From positions 4,279,501 through 4,343,500 of the forward strand of contig NC_081414.1 of the NCBI RefSeq assembly GCF_030272615.1: DNA of 64,000 nt, given 5' to 3'. Origin of the DNA: Cryptomeria japonica (lineage: Eukaryota; Streptophyta; Pinopsida; Cupressales; Cupressaceae). Every line of letters starts with the position of its first letter. Positions within the stretch are counted from its first letter, which is position 1. This document shows positions 47,041-56,644 of this stretch, one piece after another. Under the pieces are notes generated by a model. That model did not search any database. It was not told the DNA's origin and saw nothing but the letters and a program-made list of their open reading frames with translations. The translations under genes were made by a program, and so were the position numbers.

Positions 47041-47212
47041 GAATGAAATGTATGAGGTATGCGATTAGTATATTATCTATTTAATATTGATTTCTTGATA
47101 GATTTTTTTTTACATAATTAATTCATTATGTTTTGAATTCTAATGCCATTACATAATTAATTCATGATGCACCTTTTAATATGGAGATGGAGATAGGGAG
47201 AGTGACTATTTA

Positions 47213-47452
47213 TGTGACATTTTTTAAACTTCATGTTTATCTATGGAATTTGGATTGTTTATTAGCTATGTGATGGATGTTGATTCAAAATACATATGTG
47301 ATGGATTACATGTTTATGATGATACATGTGACATTTTTTGAACTTTGTGTTTATTTATAGAATGTGGATTGTTTATTACCTATGTGATGGATGGTGATTT
47401 ATGATACATATGTGATGGATTACATGTTTATGATGACACATATGTGATGCTA
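47213..47452. repeat. 114-bp tandem duplication
   Basis: A unit starting TGTGACATTTTTTRAACTT begins at 47213 and again at 47327, continuing through a shared ACATATGTGATGGATTACATG phrase. It lies between the TNP2-like and SET-domain coding regions. The rest of 47047-48138 is AT-rich with two short GAGGATCCTGCA-containing exon-like pieces (about 47590-47680 and 47838-47890) of unknown meaning. Confidence 0.75.
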
Positions 47453-48138
47453 ATTATGATGCTCAATTACATCTATGATGATACATCATGTGATGGTTAT
47501 GATGCTTATGATACGTATGTATTTATTGTTTATCAACTTACAAATGTAGTAATACTTATGATGCTCAATTGATGGTGTTTATTTCATGTATAGTCCCTGT
47601 GTGATTCTATCACCCTTGGTGGGAACAGGCCGTTGACTACAGACACCATCAACCATTTAGTTGAGGATCCTGCATAGTCTACATAAAGTAAAGGTAAGGA
47701 ATTAAAAAAATTACAATGATTTTGATGACAACATCTTTTTATTATTAAATACTCTTTTTGTCTACAAAGTTCATGTTGTTCATGTTGTGTACTATATAAT
47801 TTTTAGCTAACATAAGATAATTGAATTACATGTGTAGGAACCTAAACCCCTTTGACGAGGATCCTGCACAGTGTCATGGATGGACGGGTATAACTAGTCA
47901 ATACACCCTATAAAAACATTTTATTTTTTTTTAAATTATTTGGAAAACAAACTTAGTTTTTCAAACCTCAACATTAGCAGCAAATCTAATACAGTTATCA
48001 ACACTTGAGGCCCTAGTTGGACTTATTCGAATTTTAATCCCAAAATCAACTTTAGGGCCGACTTCTTCATCAACATTACCCTCATTTGCAAAATTTCTCT
48101 CTCATTACCAATTAACTCTCTCATTTGATGGAGTGTAG

Positions 48139-49079
48139 GTACCCCCAAATAGGTATTTGTCAGACGTGTCTTCCTTGAGTGAGGAATATATAGGAATAGA
48201 AAATGAAAGTGAGACATGTAGTAGGTCTACAATAGGGAGATCAACAAGAGGTCAAAAGATTAGAAGAAAATTTAATAAACACATGAAATTTTTCCTTGCT
48301 CAAGGGGGGTCATGTTCTTATGATGATGAGACCAAAGGCTACATTTAGGTGCCATTGAGGTACAAACATCTACAGAAACAATGGGTGCCCAAGGAACTTC
48401 CTCCAATAAACACCGATTTTTGTGTTAACGATAGGATATATCGCATAGCACCTTCGTCGTTACATGGTTTCGGCCTATTTTCCATGGACGGCATAAAGGT
48501 TTGTTACAACAAAGTTGCTGAATTGATGGAGTTTGTCAGACCTTGTTACAATTACAATAATTGGATGCAGATTGTTTGATATAAAAAAAGTATACGTAGG
48601 TATGCACTGCCAACAAATTATATACAACAGAAAGATAATGATCAGAGTAAACAAGTGGCTGTATACATTGATGGTCGACCAAAAGCAACATGGAATATTG
48701 CAGGTTTTATAAATAGTACGCGACCTGGGTCAACTAATAAACAACCCAATTGCATATTTGAGGCACGCGAGGGAAATCATGTATTCGTATGTGCAATAAA
48801 ATCAATAAGTGCAGGCGAAGAGCTTCTAATCGATTACAGTTTGAATCCTATAGATACAAACAAAGTTAATATCATGGGGGTGGTACGTACTATATACCAT
48901 TTAAATTAACCAACCTCCAATTAATGAATCCAATATACCATTTTATTATGAATTTTTTTTGCTAAGTCTATTGGTTTAATTTCGCTAATGCTTTTTATAT
49001 TTTTTCTTTGTCACAGGGCGACATGGATCCATCACATATCGCAGACAAGGATGTAGGTCGCGACACTTCTACCGAGTAG
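48139..49079 (+). pseudogene. SET-domain ORF carried in the CACTA element
   Basis: SET domains are lysine methyltransferase folds, usually histone-directed. One frame runs from a possible acceptor before 48139 to GTG 48880-48882 (donor GTACGT), joins in phase to 49017-49079 and stops at TAG. In order: a basic Ser-rich region (IGRSTRGQKIRRKFNKHMK), then SSLHGFGLFSMDGIKV (the G-x-G-L-F entry of SET), LMEFVRPCYNYNNWMQIV, then IAGFINSTRPG and QPNCIF for the usual RFINHS-C-x-PN, and GEELLIDYS for the closing GEEL-x-DY. The key Asn and Tyr are kept; His of NHS is Ser. Two in-frame stops (TAG 48346-48348, TGA 48577-48579, the latter where Trp fits) make this copy non-functional. It lies between two CACTA genes on the same strand. 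Whether the first stop is bypassed by an unseen intron is unclear. Confidence 0.7.
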
Positions 49080-49193
49080 GTAAACCTCATTGTAATTGTA
49101 CAAATTAGATAGAAGCAAACTGTTAAATTATTATGTTCTTTTTTTGAGTGATTTAGACTAATTTTGTAATTGTTAATGATATTCTTGACACAG

Positions 49194-51156
49194 ATGGATG
49201 TTCGGGGAAAGGGAAAGCGAGCTGCAGTACTTGAGCACCTCTCTAGGGATGTGGACTCAACAGGATTAAGCGATGATGACCCTGAAAATTCCACACACCC
49301 TATGGAATTCATAAAAAAATCTCTTAGAAAAATTAGTAAAGAGATTGTTGCTTTGGCAGTCATGCATCCTATGACTGATGAGATACGAGAGAGGGTGCAA
49401 GTATTGATTTGGACAACAGAAAACTTGCAAGTAAGCAGTAATGAAAGATTTAATTATAACAAAAGTTCAATAATGGTTTATATTTTATTCTCTTTTATGT
49501 CATTAACTAAAATATGTACGTGTTGTTTTACAACAGTTTATGCGCCCTCATGAAAGTGGTGGCCATGATCAGGCTGTTGCAGGTACTTCAAGTGATGATG
49601 ATTTTCTTGGATTATCACTTGCTTGGCTTATCACTTTGAGTACCCAAAACACATCATACTTGATACTGTCAATGTTCATAATAAAGGTTCATCCTTGTTT
49701 ACAATTCTTGCACTTTTCATATATTTAATGTTAGATATATTTAATGTATTATTCTTTAGGTGTTGTCAATGTTCATGTGCAAATGCCGCTGCCACCTCAT
49801 CAGAGGTTAGCCCCACTTGTATTGTCGATTGCAATGTCGACAACACGTAGCATGCAAACATCCTCTACTGCATGTCATATTGGCCCGCCCATAGTTGGTA
49901 GATCCCTCTTTTTCTCTATCTTTTGTTATGTGTTTATTTCCCTTCAAGCGTTCTTTCTTGGGGGCATTTCATAGTGGATTCATTTTCTGCAGGAGGAGAT
50001 GCACATGAGGATGCACCAGAGGCGACTACTGCTGATAACATACCATCATTTCCTAGATCTTCTCGTATTGCTAGTATGGGAACGTTGCAGGCCACATTGG
50101 TGGTGAGTGATGAAGAAATGATTCCCTTAAAGATACAAAAGGTTCCAGGTAATTTAAAATTATTATTATATATAGTCTAATTGTAATTTACTTTATGATC
50201 ACTCATTTTGGACTAATGATCCCATGATTTTTTTGCAGGAAATGATATTTTCTATAAACATCTTAGTGACATTGCATTGCAAATATTTGGGCCCACCATA
50301 CGTAAAAGGTGGTACATCATATGTGAACTAACCGTAATCCACTATTTTGATTTCATATCATTGCTAGAATAGTTTTCCTTTGATCCATTTCTTGAACTAT
50401 AATAAATGTAGCTTCAGTTCATTTCTGAATCTAACAAGTTTGTTTTTGCTTTAAAAGGTGGAATGACCAAGAAAAAAGGTTAAAAGATGAATTGACAAAC
50501 CAAATGGTTGAGTGGTTTGGAAATGACACCTTTGACAAAACCAAACTCCTTGAAAAAGATGGCACATATCTAAAGTATGTGAGGGACCAATGCAGGACCC
50601 ATTTAGATAGGAACCTAAAGTACGAGCGTCCCCCCATGATTCCAGAGAGGGAGTGGAAGGACTTGATTTTGGATGCCAAGGAGAGAATTGAAAGGAAAAA
50701 AGGAAATACACCACCAGATGCCAGAAGAAGGTACGTGATACTATTAAGAATGTAATTTTGTACTAATTAATTACTCTTTATATTTATATAATCTAACATA
50801 TTTCAAACTTTTTATAGACTAAGTGACATGTCAAAGGCACCCAAGGCAAGACAAGAAAAGCACAGACAACACAAACTCGGCTCTGGTGGTTATATGAAAA
50901 TTGTTGCACGGATTGTAAGTATCTCATGTAAATGAAATATTGCATCAAAATATTAATAAATTGCAAACGATATTTTTTTATCAAACAATGCAAGCAAAAT
51001 TCACGATACCAAGCAAAAATGTAGGGCTCTGAATTCAATAGAGCGCCCACAGAAGATGATAAGAGAATTTCCTACCAACAAGGCTATACAGTTGTGGCTG
51101 ATCGACTACGAGAATTCAGTGAGCATACACAATATTCAAGTGCATCCGTCACACAA
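49194..51156 (+). CDS. Transposase_24-like (Ptta/En/Spm) gene, 3' truncated
   Basis: Eight exons with matching phases and GT-AG borders: 49194-49430, 49537-49582, 49760-49897, 49993-50148, 50239-50308, 50458-50730, 50818-50914, 51025-51156. Together they give 383 codons with no stop. The start MDVRGKGKRAAVLEHL follows an acceptor-like CACAG, so an upstream exon is possible. Early part: a helical stretch (MEFIKKSLRKISKEIVALAVM). The C-terminal half has W-x(n)-ERIERKKGNTPPDARR and HKLGSGGYMKIVARI, then EFNRAPTEDDKRISYQQGY, the pattern of plant Transposase_24 proteins (KN-R-K, HT-GSKSF, tG-p-elf). Such proteins accompany TNP2 in CACTA elements and probably bind the subterminal repeats (family knowledge, not shown here). 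The next exon is cut off by the copia LTR at 51225. Confidence 0.75.
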
Positions 51157-51224
51157 GTAAATATGCTAAATGGAAATTATTTCAAATTGAATGCTTTACC
51201 AATAATCTAATTGATGTTGAGTTC

Positions 51225-52736
51225 TGTTGGCAATATGTGAACCGGTATGTGGACATAATGACATTGTATGTTGTCATTGATGTCAATATGTTGAAGAGGT
51301 GTGAACCGGCATATGTGAGAACCAATATAACACTGTGAACTGACATTTGTGCCAAAGTGAAGTGGTGTGCTTGTTCATGATGAACCGACATATGGAAGTA
51401 TTGTATGACTATTGGTTGGTAGTCTCAACTTCAGGGTTTCTGGTTGATGTGCTTCAAGCCTGTGTGGCCCAATCGATGATATTGTGTGATGAGTTAGCAT
51501 TGTAATGAAGAACAGATCGTGTTGCCACGTCAGCCTTGTGTGCGTGAAGGATCTTGCATGAAGAAGATTGTTCCTATCTACCTCGGGAATGTGCGAAGTA
51601 TATAAAATGGTGATAACGTGTGATGGGTTATCAGCCGCCATGAAATCGGTGAAAATGGATGATGGAGAATGTCTTGAGATTGGATCAAGACTGTTGCAAT
51701 TAATGGAGTGTTCTCAACAGTCAGGATTGAACCGTTTGAATTCCTTAACCTAAAAGGTTTAGGGTTTAGGGTTTATGCTACCAACCTATCTATTTTCCTA
51801 TAAGGTCGATGTTGTGTCTCTTTCTGAGGTTGTTGGCAAAAGTTGTGTGTGTGTATCTAAGACAAGGGATACGTGATTTTTGCCAGACCAAAAGGAGAGA
51901 AGTGATACCTGCAGAGTGTAAGCACAAAAGGTGAAGAGAAGCTTAAGCGGATCTGCATTGGCATTGAGTGTTGTTACCAAATCATTGTATTACCTGTTGA
52001 TCTCTAACCACCTCAACAGTTGGAAAATCCCTTAACAGGGTAGCCTTAACCAGCTTGCTGAAAATCCTTTAACAGGGTAATTCAAAGCTACTGAGTTTGG
52101 AATCCTTTAGCTATTGAGTTCTTGAAATCCTCTAACAAGGTAACCTTTAACAGGGTTTAACCCTTAACCAGTTATTGTAGCCATCCCTTAACTGGGTGAT
52201 CCCTAACAGGATCGGTTCCTAGGAGAACCTATTGTAATGTCTCTAACTGGACAAGGCTTCTAATAGAGCAGACTTCTAAAAAATTTAAAAATAGTTTGTG
52301 GGTATTCATCCCCACCGTGGTTTTTCCCAGTTGGGTTTCCACGTGAAAAATATGTGTGTCATGTGTGATGCTTTTATCTTGTGATGCTTTGCTATGGTAT
52401 GTCAAGCATATGATGGTTCTGTGTTTTATGCCTGTCAATAAAACATGTTGAACTAGCTGTTATTATGATCTGATGATAGATTACCTATTTATGCATAAGG
52501 GTGAAATGGTAGTGTAGTCTCAAGCTGAGTGAAAAGCTAAGTGAGTAACCGATTAATGCTTGTCTCAGACATTCTTAGCGTTACCATTTGCACTCTGTTT
52601 CAAACCGGTGTCACTATCTGCCAATCATTTGAAGTGTTTGCTGTCAAACCGGTTTCAAATTGTATTTTTGTCTGTACTGATTCGCCCCCCCCTCTCTGTA
52701 CCGGTTTGGTACTATTCGCTCATCATTGAGTTATCA
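51225..52736 (+). repeat. 5' LTR of the copia at 51225
   Basis: 1,512 bp, begins TGTTGGCAATATG, ends TTATCA. Repeated phrases of the type AATCCCTTAACAGGG occur at 52020-52220. The same family as the solo LTR 11743-13177. Confidence 0.85.
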
Positions 52737-52807
52737 ATTGGTATCAGAGCATCCTCCAGGTCCTCTGTATTTTAAGCTTAACTGCTTGAGGTAAAGATCC
52801 CAGTCAA

Positions 52808-53870
52808 ATGATGAAGAGGGAAGGTCCAAAGTTTAACAGGGAAAATTTTAGTATATGGAAAGACAGGATGAAGATATACATCAGAAGCATGGGTGCTCAA
52901 CACTAGAGCTATGTTGAGAATGTCTATGTTACCCCTACCAGTACTCTCACCGATGACCAAAAGAGAGAGATACAGGAAAATGGGCAAGTCATGGAAGCCC
53001 TAATTAGTAGTTTATCTGACATTGAGTTTATTGATGTTCAGGACAAAGTAAATCCCAAAGAGGTATGTGATACTCTTGAAAATATCTATGGCGGTGATGA
53101 GCATGTAAAACAGGCTAAGGAAGAAATCCTGAGAGGGAAGTTTGAAGATATGCAGATGGTTGAAGGTGAGACCATTCAACAGTATGGAATAAGAATCAAA
53201 ACTGTTGTTGGAGATATCAAGAGTGCAGGTGGTAAAATAGAAGATTCCACTGTGGTAAGCAAAGTCCTGAGATCCCTATTGTTGGTCTATGCAATAAGAG
53301 TTGATGCTATTCAGGAGCTGAGATCAATAGACAAGACTAAGGTATCCTTGGACTCCATCATAGCAAAGTTGACAGCCTATGAGCTAAATAGTTTTGATGG
53401 CAGTGTTCAAAAGACTAAATCAGCTTTTAAAGCTTTTGCTATACCATCTAGAAAAGGAAAAGAAGCTAGCACTAGTGGTGAACCAAGACATAGCAGAGAA
53501 ATGGATGATGAGGAGATTTTGATGGTATTTGAAGCTCTCCTTGCCAGGAAAATTCCTAAAGGAACCGACAAATACAAAGGTAAGCTACCTTTGAAATGCT
53601 TCTCTTGTAACTGAATAGGACATATTGATGTAAACTATCCTAATAGCGACAACAAGGACAAACCGGAAAGGTTCAAGAAATCAAAGGAGGAAACTAGAGA
53701 AACTGTTTTGTGGGAGTTGATGAAGGTGTCACAGATGAAGAATTAGAGGATGAAGAAAATGAAGATATTGTGTTTGTTGATGTCAAGGAAGATGTGTCAG
53801 ACAAGAAGGCTCTTGTCTCCTAGTTTGATAATTCCAATGAGTGGATCATTGACAGTTGTTGTTCTCACCA
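52808..53870 (+). pseudogene. Copia Gag (element at 51225)
   Basis: Starts MMKREGPKFNRENFSIWKDRM, the usual copia Gag opening. A TAG stands where Trp fits (about 52903). UBN2-type capsid: VCDTLENIYGGDEHVKQAKEEIL, then DSTVVSKVLRSL. The zinc knuckle is broken: CFSCN, a stop (53612-53614), then IGHIDVNYP with the last Cys missing. A frameshift near 53700 separates it from the protease. The following acidic linker (DEELEDEENEDIVF) has a further stop at 53821. Confidence 0.85.
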
Positions 53871-54960
53871 TATGACTGGGGACCGGAGCAAGTTTCTATC
53901 CTTGGAGGAGTATGATGGTAGTGTGGTTCGCTTTGGCAATTATACACCTTGCATGGTCAAATGCAGAGGGTCCATCTCTCTGAATGGAAAGGGTAGTGCT
54001 GACAATGTGTATTGGGTTGATGGTCTCAGACACAACCTTCTGAGTGTTGCCCAGTTGAATGACAGTGGCCTCACTCTGGAATTCAAGAATGGAGTTTGCA
54101 GAATCAAAGGAAAGAATGGTGAATTGGTGGCCACCGGCATGCAAACCAAAGGTAACCTATTTCATCTGAATGCAAATATAAGTACATGTATTATGGCTAA
54201 ATTTGATGATAGCTGGATATGGCATAGGAGACTATGCCATGTAAACTTTGATAACATTGTGAAGGCTAGTAAGATCAAGGCAGTTAGAAGGTTGCCAGTG
54301 CTAAGCAAACTGGATAATACCTTGTGCAAAGAGTGTCAATTGGGGAAAATGTCTTCCTCAACCTTTAAAGGTAAATCTTTCACTGCTGACAACTTGCTTG
54401 ATCTTGTGCATACTGATTTGTGTGGTCCTATGAAAACTAGAAGTGTACAAGGTGATAGGTACTTCATGATTCTCACTGATGACTGCTCAAGAATGAAGTG
54501 GGTCACATTCTTGAAAGACAAGTCTGAAGCCTTTGTAAAGTGCAAAGCTTTCAGGGCATTAGTGGAGAAGGAAAGCAGCAAAAAGATCAAGTGCCTGAGA
54601 ACTGATCAAGGAGGGGAATTCACTTCCGGTGAATTCAACAAGTACTGTGAAGAACATGGCATCAAGAGGCAATTGTCTGCCCCCTACACTCCATAGAAGA
54701 ATGGCCTAGCAGAGAGGAATAACCAGACCGTTGTTGAAGCAACTAGAACCATGTTGATTCAAGGAAAGGTAGCTCACACCTTTTGGAGAGAAGCGGTGAG
54801 CACTGCAGTCTACACAATGAACCGGGTACTCATCAAGAAAGGTAAGGATAAAACTCCTTATGAGTATTGGACCGGCAAGACACCTATGGATAGATAATTT
54901 AGAGTATTTGGTAGCAAATGTTACATCAAGAGGAGTGAACACCAGAGCAAATTTGATGTG
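53836..54960 (+). pseudogene. Copia protease and integrase (element at 51225)
   Basis: Protease start EWIIDSCCSHHMTG (Gly of DSG is Cys), then VYWVDGLRHNLLSVAQL. Integrase: WHRRLCHVNFDNIVKAS and CKECQLGK (zinc-binding HHCC), HTDLCGPM and LTDDCSRMKWV (first Asp residues), RTDQGGEFTSGEFNKYC (second Asp), then, after a TAG at 54694-54696, KNGLAERNNQTVVEATRTM with the catalytic Glu. The triad is intact although the frame has at least two stops. Confidence 0.85.
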
Positions 54961-56161
54961 AAATGTGATGAGGGAATATTCCTAGGATATTCCACCAAGA
55001 GCAAAGCTCTCAAGTGTTTCAACAATAGGATTCAGAGAATTATGGAAAGCATCAATGTAAGAGTTGGTGAAACCTCTGAGAAAACTAAGGAAACCGACAG
55101 TGAGCAAGCAGTAAACAAACCGGTTGCAACCTTTTGGGAATTGGTTGTCAGTCAACCGAGTACCAGTAACATTGTTCCTACACCGGCAGATGTAGATGCT
55201 GATAATAATGGAGATGAGGATGAAGAAGAAAAGCAAGAGGAATCTATCAAGACCATTCCTCGGTATTTCAAGTTGAATCATGATCCTAAGAAGATCATAG
55301 GAGATAAGGATGCAGGAATCCTTACAAGAAGAAAAGTCGGAGAAAACTCATGTATGATCTCTGAATTCGAGCCTAAAACATTCAAAGAGGCACATAAGGA
55401 TGAAGACTGGATCAAGGAAATGGAAGAGGAACTTGACCAGATAGAGAAAAATGGTACATGGTCCTTGGTACCCAGACTAGAGCACAAAAATGTCATTAGT
55501 ACCAAATGGGTCTTCAAAAATAAGCTGAATGAGGATGGCACAATGATTAGAAACAAAGGCAGACTGGTGTGCAAAGGATATGCCCAAGAAGAAGGAGAAG
55601 ACTATGGAGAAACCTTTGCTCCTGCAGCCAGATTGGAAGGAGTTTGTATGCTTCTTGCATAGGCATCTTTTAAAGGTTTCAAAGTATATCAAATGGATGT
55701 AAAATCTGCATTCCTAAATGGTGTATTTGAAGAAGAGGTGTACATTAAGAAACCAGATGGGTTTGCCCTATCTGAAGATAGTGACATGGTATGTAGGCTA
55801 CATAAAGCCTTATATGAGATAAAGCAGACACCTAGAGCATGGTATGAACGCCTGCATTCCCATCTTGTGAATATTGGATTTGAGAGAACAAGTGAAGATA
55901 ACAATATCTACTTGAAGTCTGAAGGAGATTAGATCCTGATTTGTGAGGTATTTGTTGATGATATTATCTTTGGTGGAGATGACAAGATGAGTCATGAATT
56001 TACAGATGAGATGAAGAAAGAGTTTGAGATGTCACTCATAGGGGAGATTTAGTTCTTCATTGGACCACAGATCCAGTAGATGAAGGATGGAATTTTTATC
56101 ACCCAGTCCAAATATGTCAAAGAAGTGTTGAAGACTTTTGGCATGGAAGATAGCAAATTGG
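54958..56161 (+). pseudogene. Copia reverse transcriptase (element at 51225)
   Basis: Linker KCDEGIFLGYSTKSKALKCF and an acidic stretch (DADNNGDEDEEEKQEES), then the RT blocks [75 protein letters not shown] and VFVDDIIFGGDD (YVDD as FVDD). Stops near 55660, 55930, 56050 and 56078, several where Trp or Gln codons fit. Ends at the nested LTR. Confidence 0.85.
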
Positions 56162-56593
56162 TGTTGAAATGTGGTGACTAATCAGCAAAGTACTGTACAC
56201 TCAGCACGTATCCTCGCCGGGGTCCGGGGCCGGGTCGGGCCCCGGGCAGGGGTTCGGGGGCGGCAACCCCTGAGAAAATTTTTTTTGCTGTTTTTTGTTG
56301 ATGAAAATCGACATTGTAATAAAACCCTAAAAAAGGCCGACTTTGTTTGTTGCCCTAAAAACGCATGTTATAAGCGGTTGGGATGCTTAAGGCATTAAAA
56401 AGGTTGATGTACTATTTTTGCTGGATAATAAGAAAGATTGGACGACTCTGTATGGTGGACGTAACCCATTCTGGGTGAACCACGTTAAATCTCTGTGTTA
56501 TTTGTGTCCTATTTTATATCTTTATCTTTTGTATTTAAATCTGCATATAATTGTTAGTTCATATTTGCTTCGGATCTCCTTGAAACCCTAACA
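56162..56593 (+). repeat. 5' LTR of the copia at 56162
   Basis: 432 bp, TGTTGAAATG to CCTAACA. It has a GC-rich fold-back near 56215-56275. Its first 75 bases differ from the surviving 3' LTR at five positions, all transitions. Confidence 0.9.
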
Positions 56594-56644
56594 ATTGGTA
56601 TCAGAGCGAGGTTTTCTATAAATTGGCAGGACTTTCAGATTTGA

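Larger units (their letters stand above)
43802..47046 (+). pseudogene. CACTA TNP2-like transposase, catalytic region missing
   Basis: Exon 43802-44005: MSDNISEQQNKETIARLW, then the transposase-associated CPCKICKG and HYRLHGHIEGG, ending at a GTAAG donor. A remnant (EEYDDHEPQNNFAG, about 44150) precedes the expected catalytic domain. Instead of that domain there is a 122-bp palindrome, then its C-terminal end (LQTKGKFTCPVCGPKMKS, HRFLHKNHKYR-like, 44440-44640). DUF4218-like exons: 44765-45220 (a Trp codon is TGA at 45203), 45326-45405, 45507-45920 (stop and a frameshift near 45795), with ERHLKFLKALVQQRAHPEGS. DUF4216-like exons: 46007-46209 and 46288-47046, with YYGILDDILDCDF, VVKWYRL, QVFYSEV. 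The protein ends in a poly-Asp tract. Splice phases fit at the later exons. Without the DDE region it cannot catalyse transposition. Confidence 0.8.
31269..51224 (+). mobile_element. CACTA (En/Spm) transposon, 3' end missing
   Basis: It starts with CACTAATATATTTGG exactly where an LTR is interrupted. The possible 3-bp target copy is TTC at 31266-31268. Subterminal TTCCGACGAA / CGTCAAAATTCTGACG words follow to about 31490. After a nested copia (32046-38142) and 5.6 kb of non-coding DNA come CACTA-type genes on the same strand: TNP2-like (43802-47046), a SET-domain ORF (48139-49079) and a Transposase_24-like gene (49194-51156+). A copia LTR at 51225 cuts it. The matching TAGTG end followed by TTC-TATGATTT is not in the window. 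Joining the terminus and the genes into one element is inference from strand, order and lack of any other boundary. Confidence 0.6.
51225..56161 (+). mobile_element. Ty1/copia element, 3' part lost
   Basis: 5' LTR 51225-52736, primer site TGGTATCAGAGC at 52739-52750, Gag, protease, integrase and RT up to SKYVKEVLKTFGMEDSKLV at about 56160, where a second copia LTR begins. RNase H, polypurine tract and 3' LTR do not reappear. It inserted into the last visible intron of the Transposase_24-like gene. Confidence 0.9.

Noticed and set aside
46693-47068. Long frames made mostly of Met or Ile over the GAT repeat
   Set aside because: They are other reading frames of the trinucleotide repeat. The poly-Asp frame continues the transposase exon and is the real one.
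54982-55692. Minus-strand frames over the copia RT
   Set aside because: Antisense shadows of a clearly recognised RT region.
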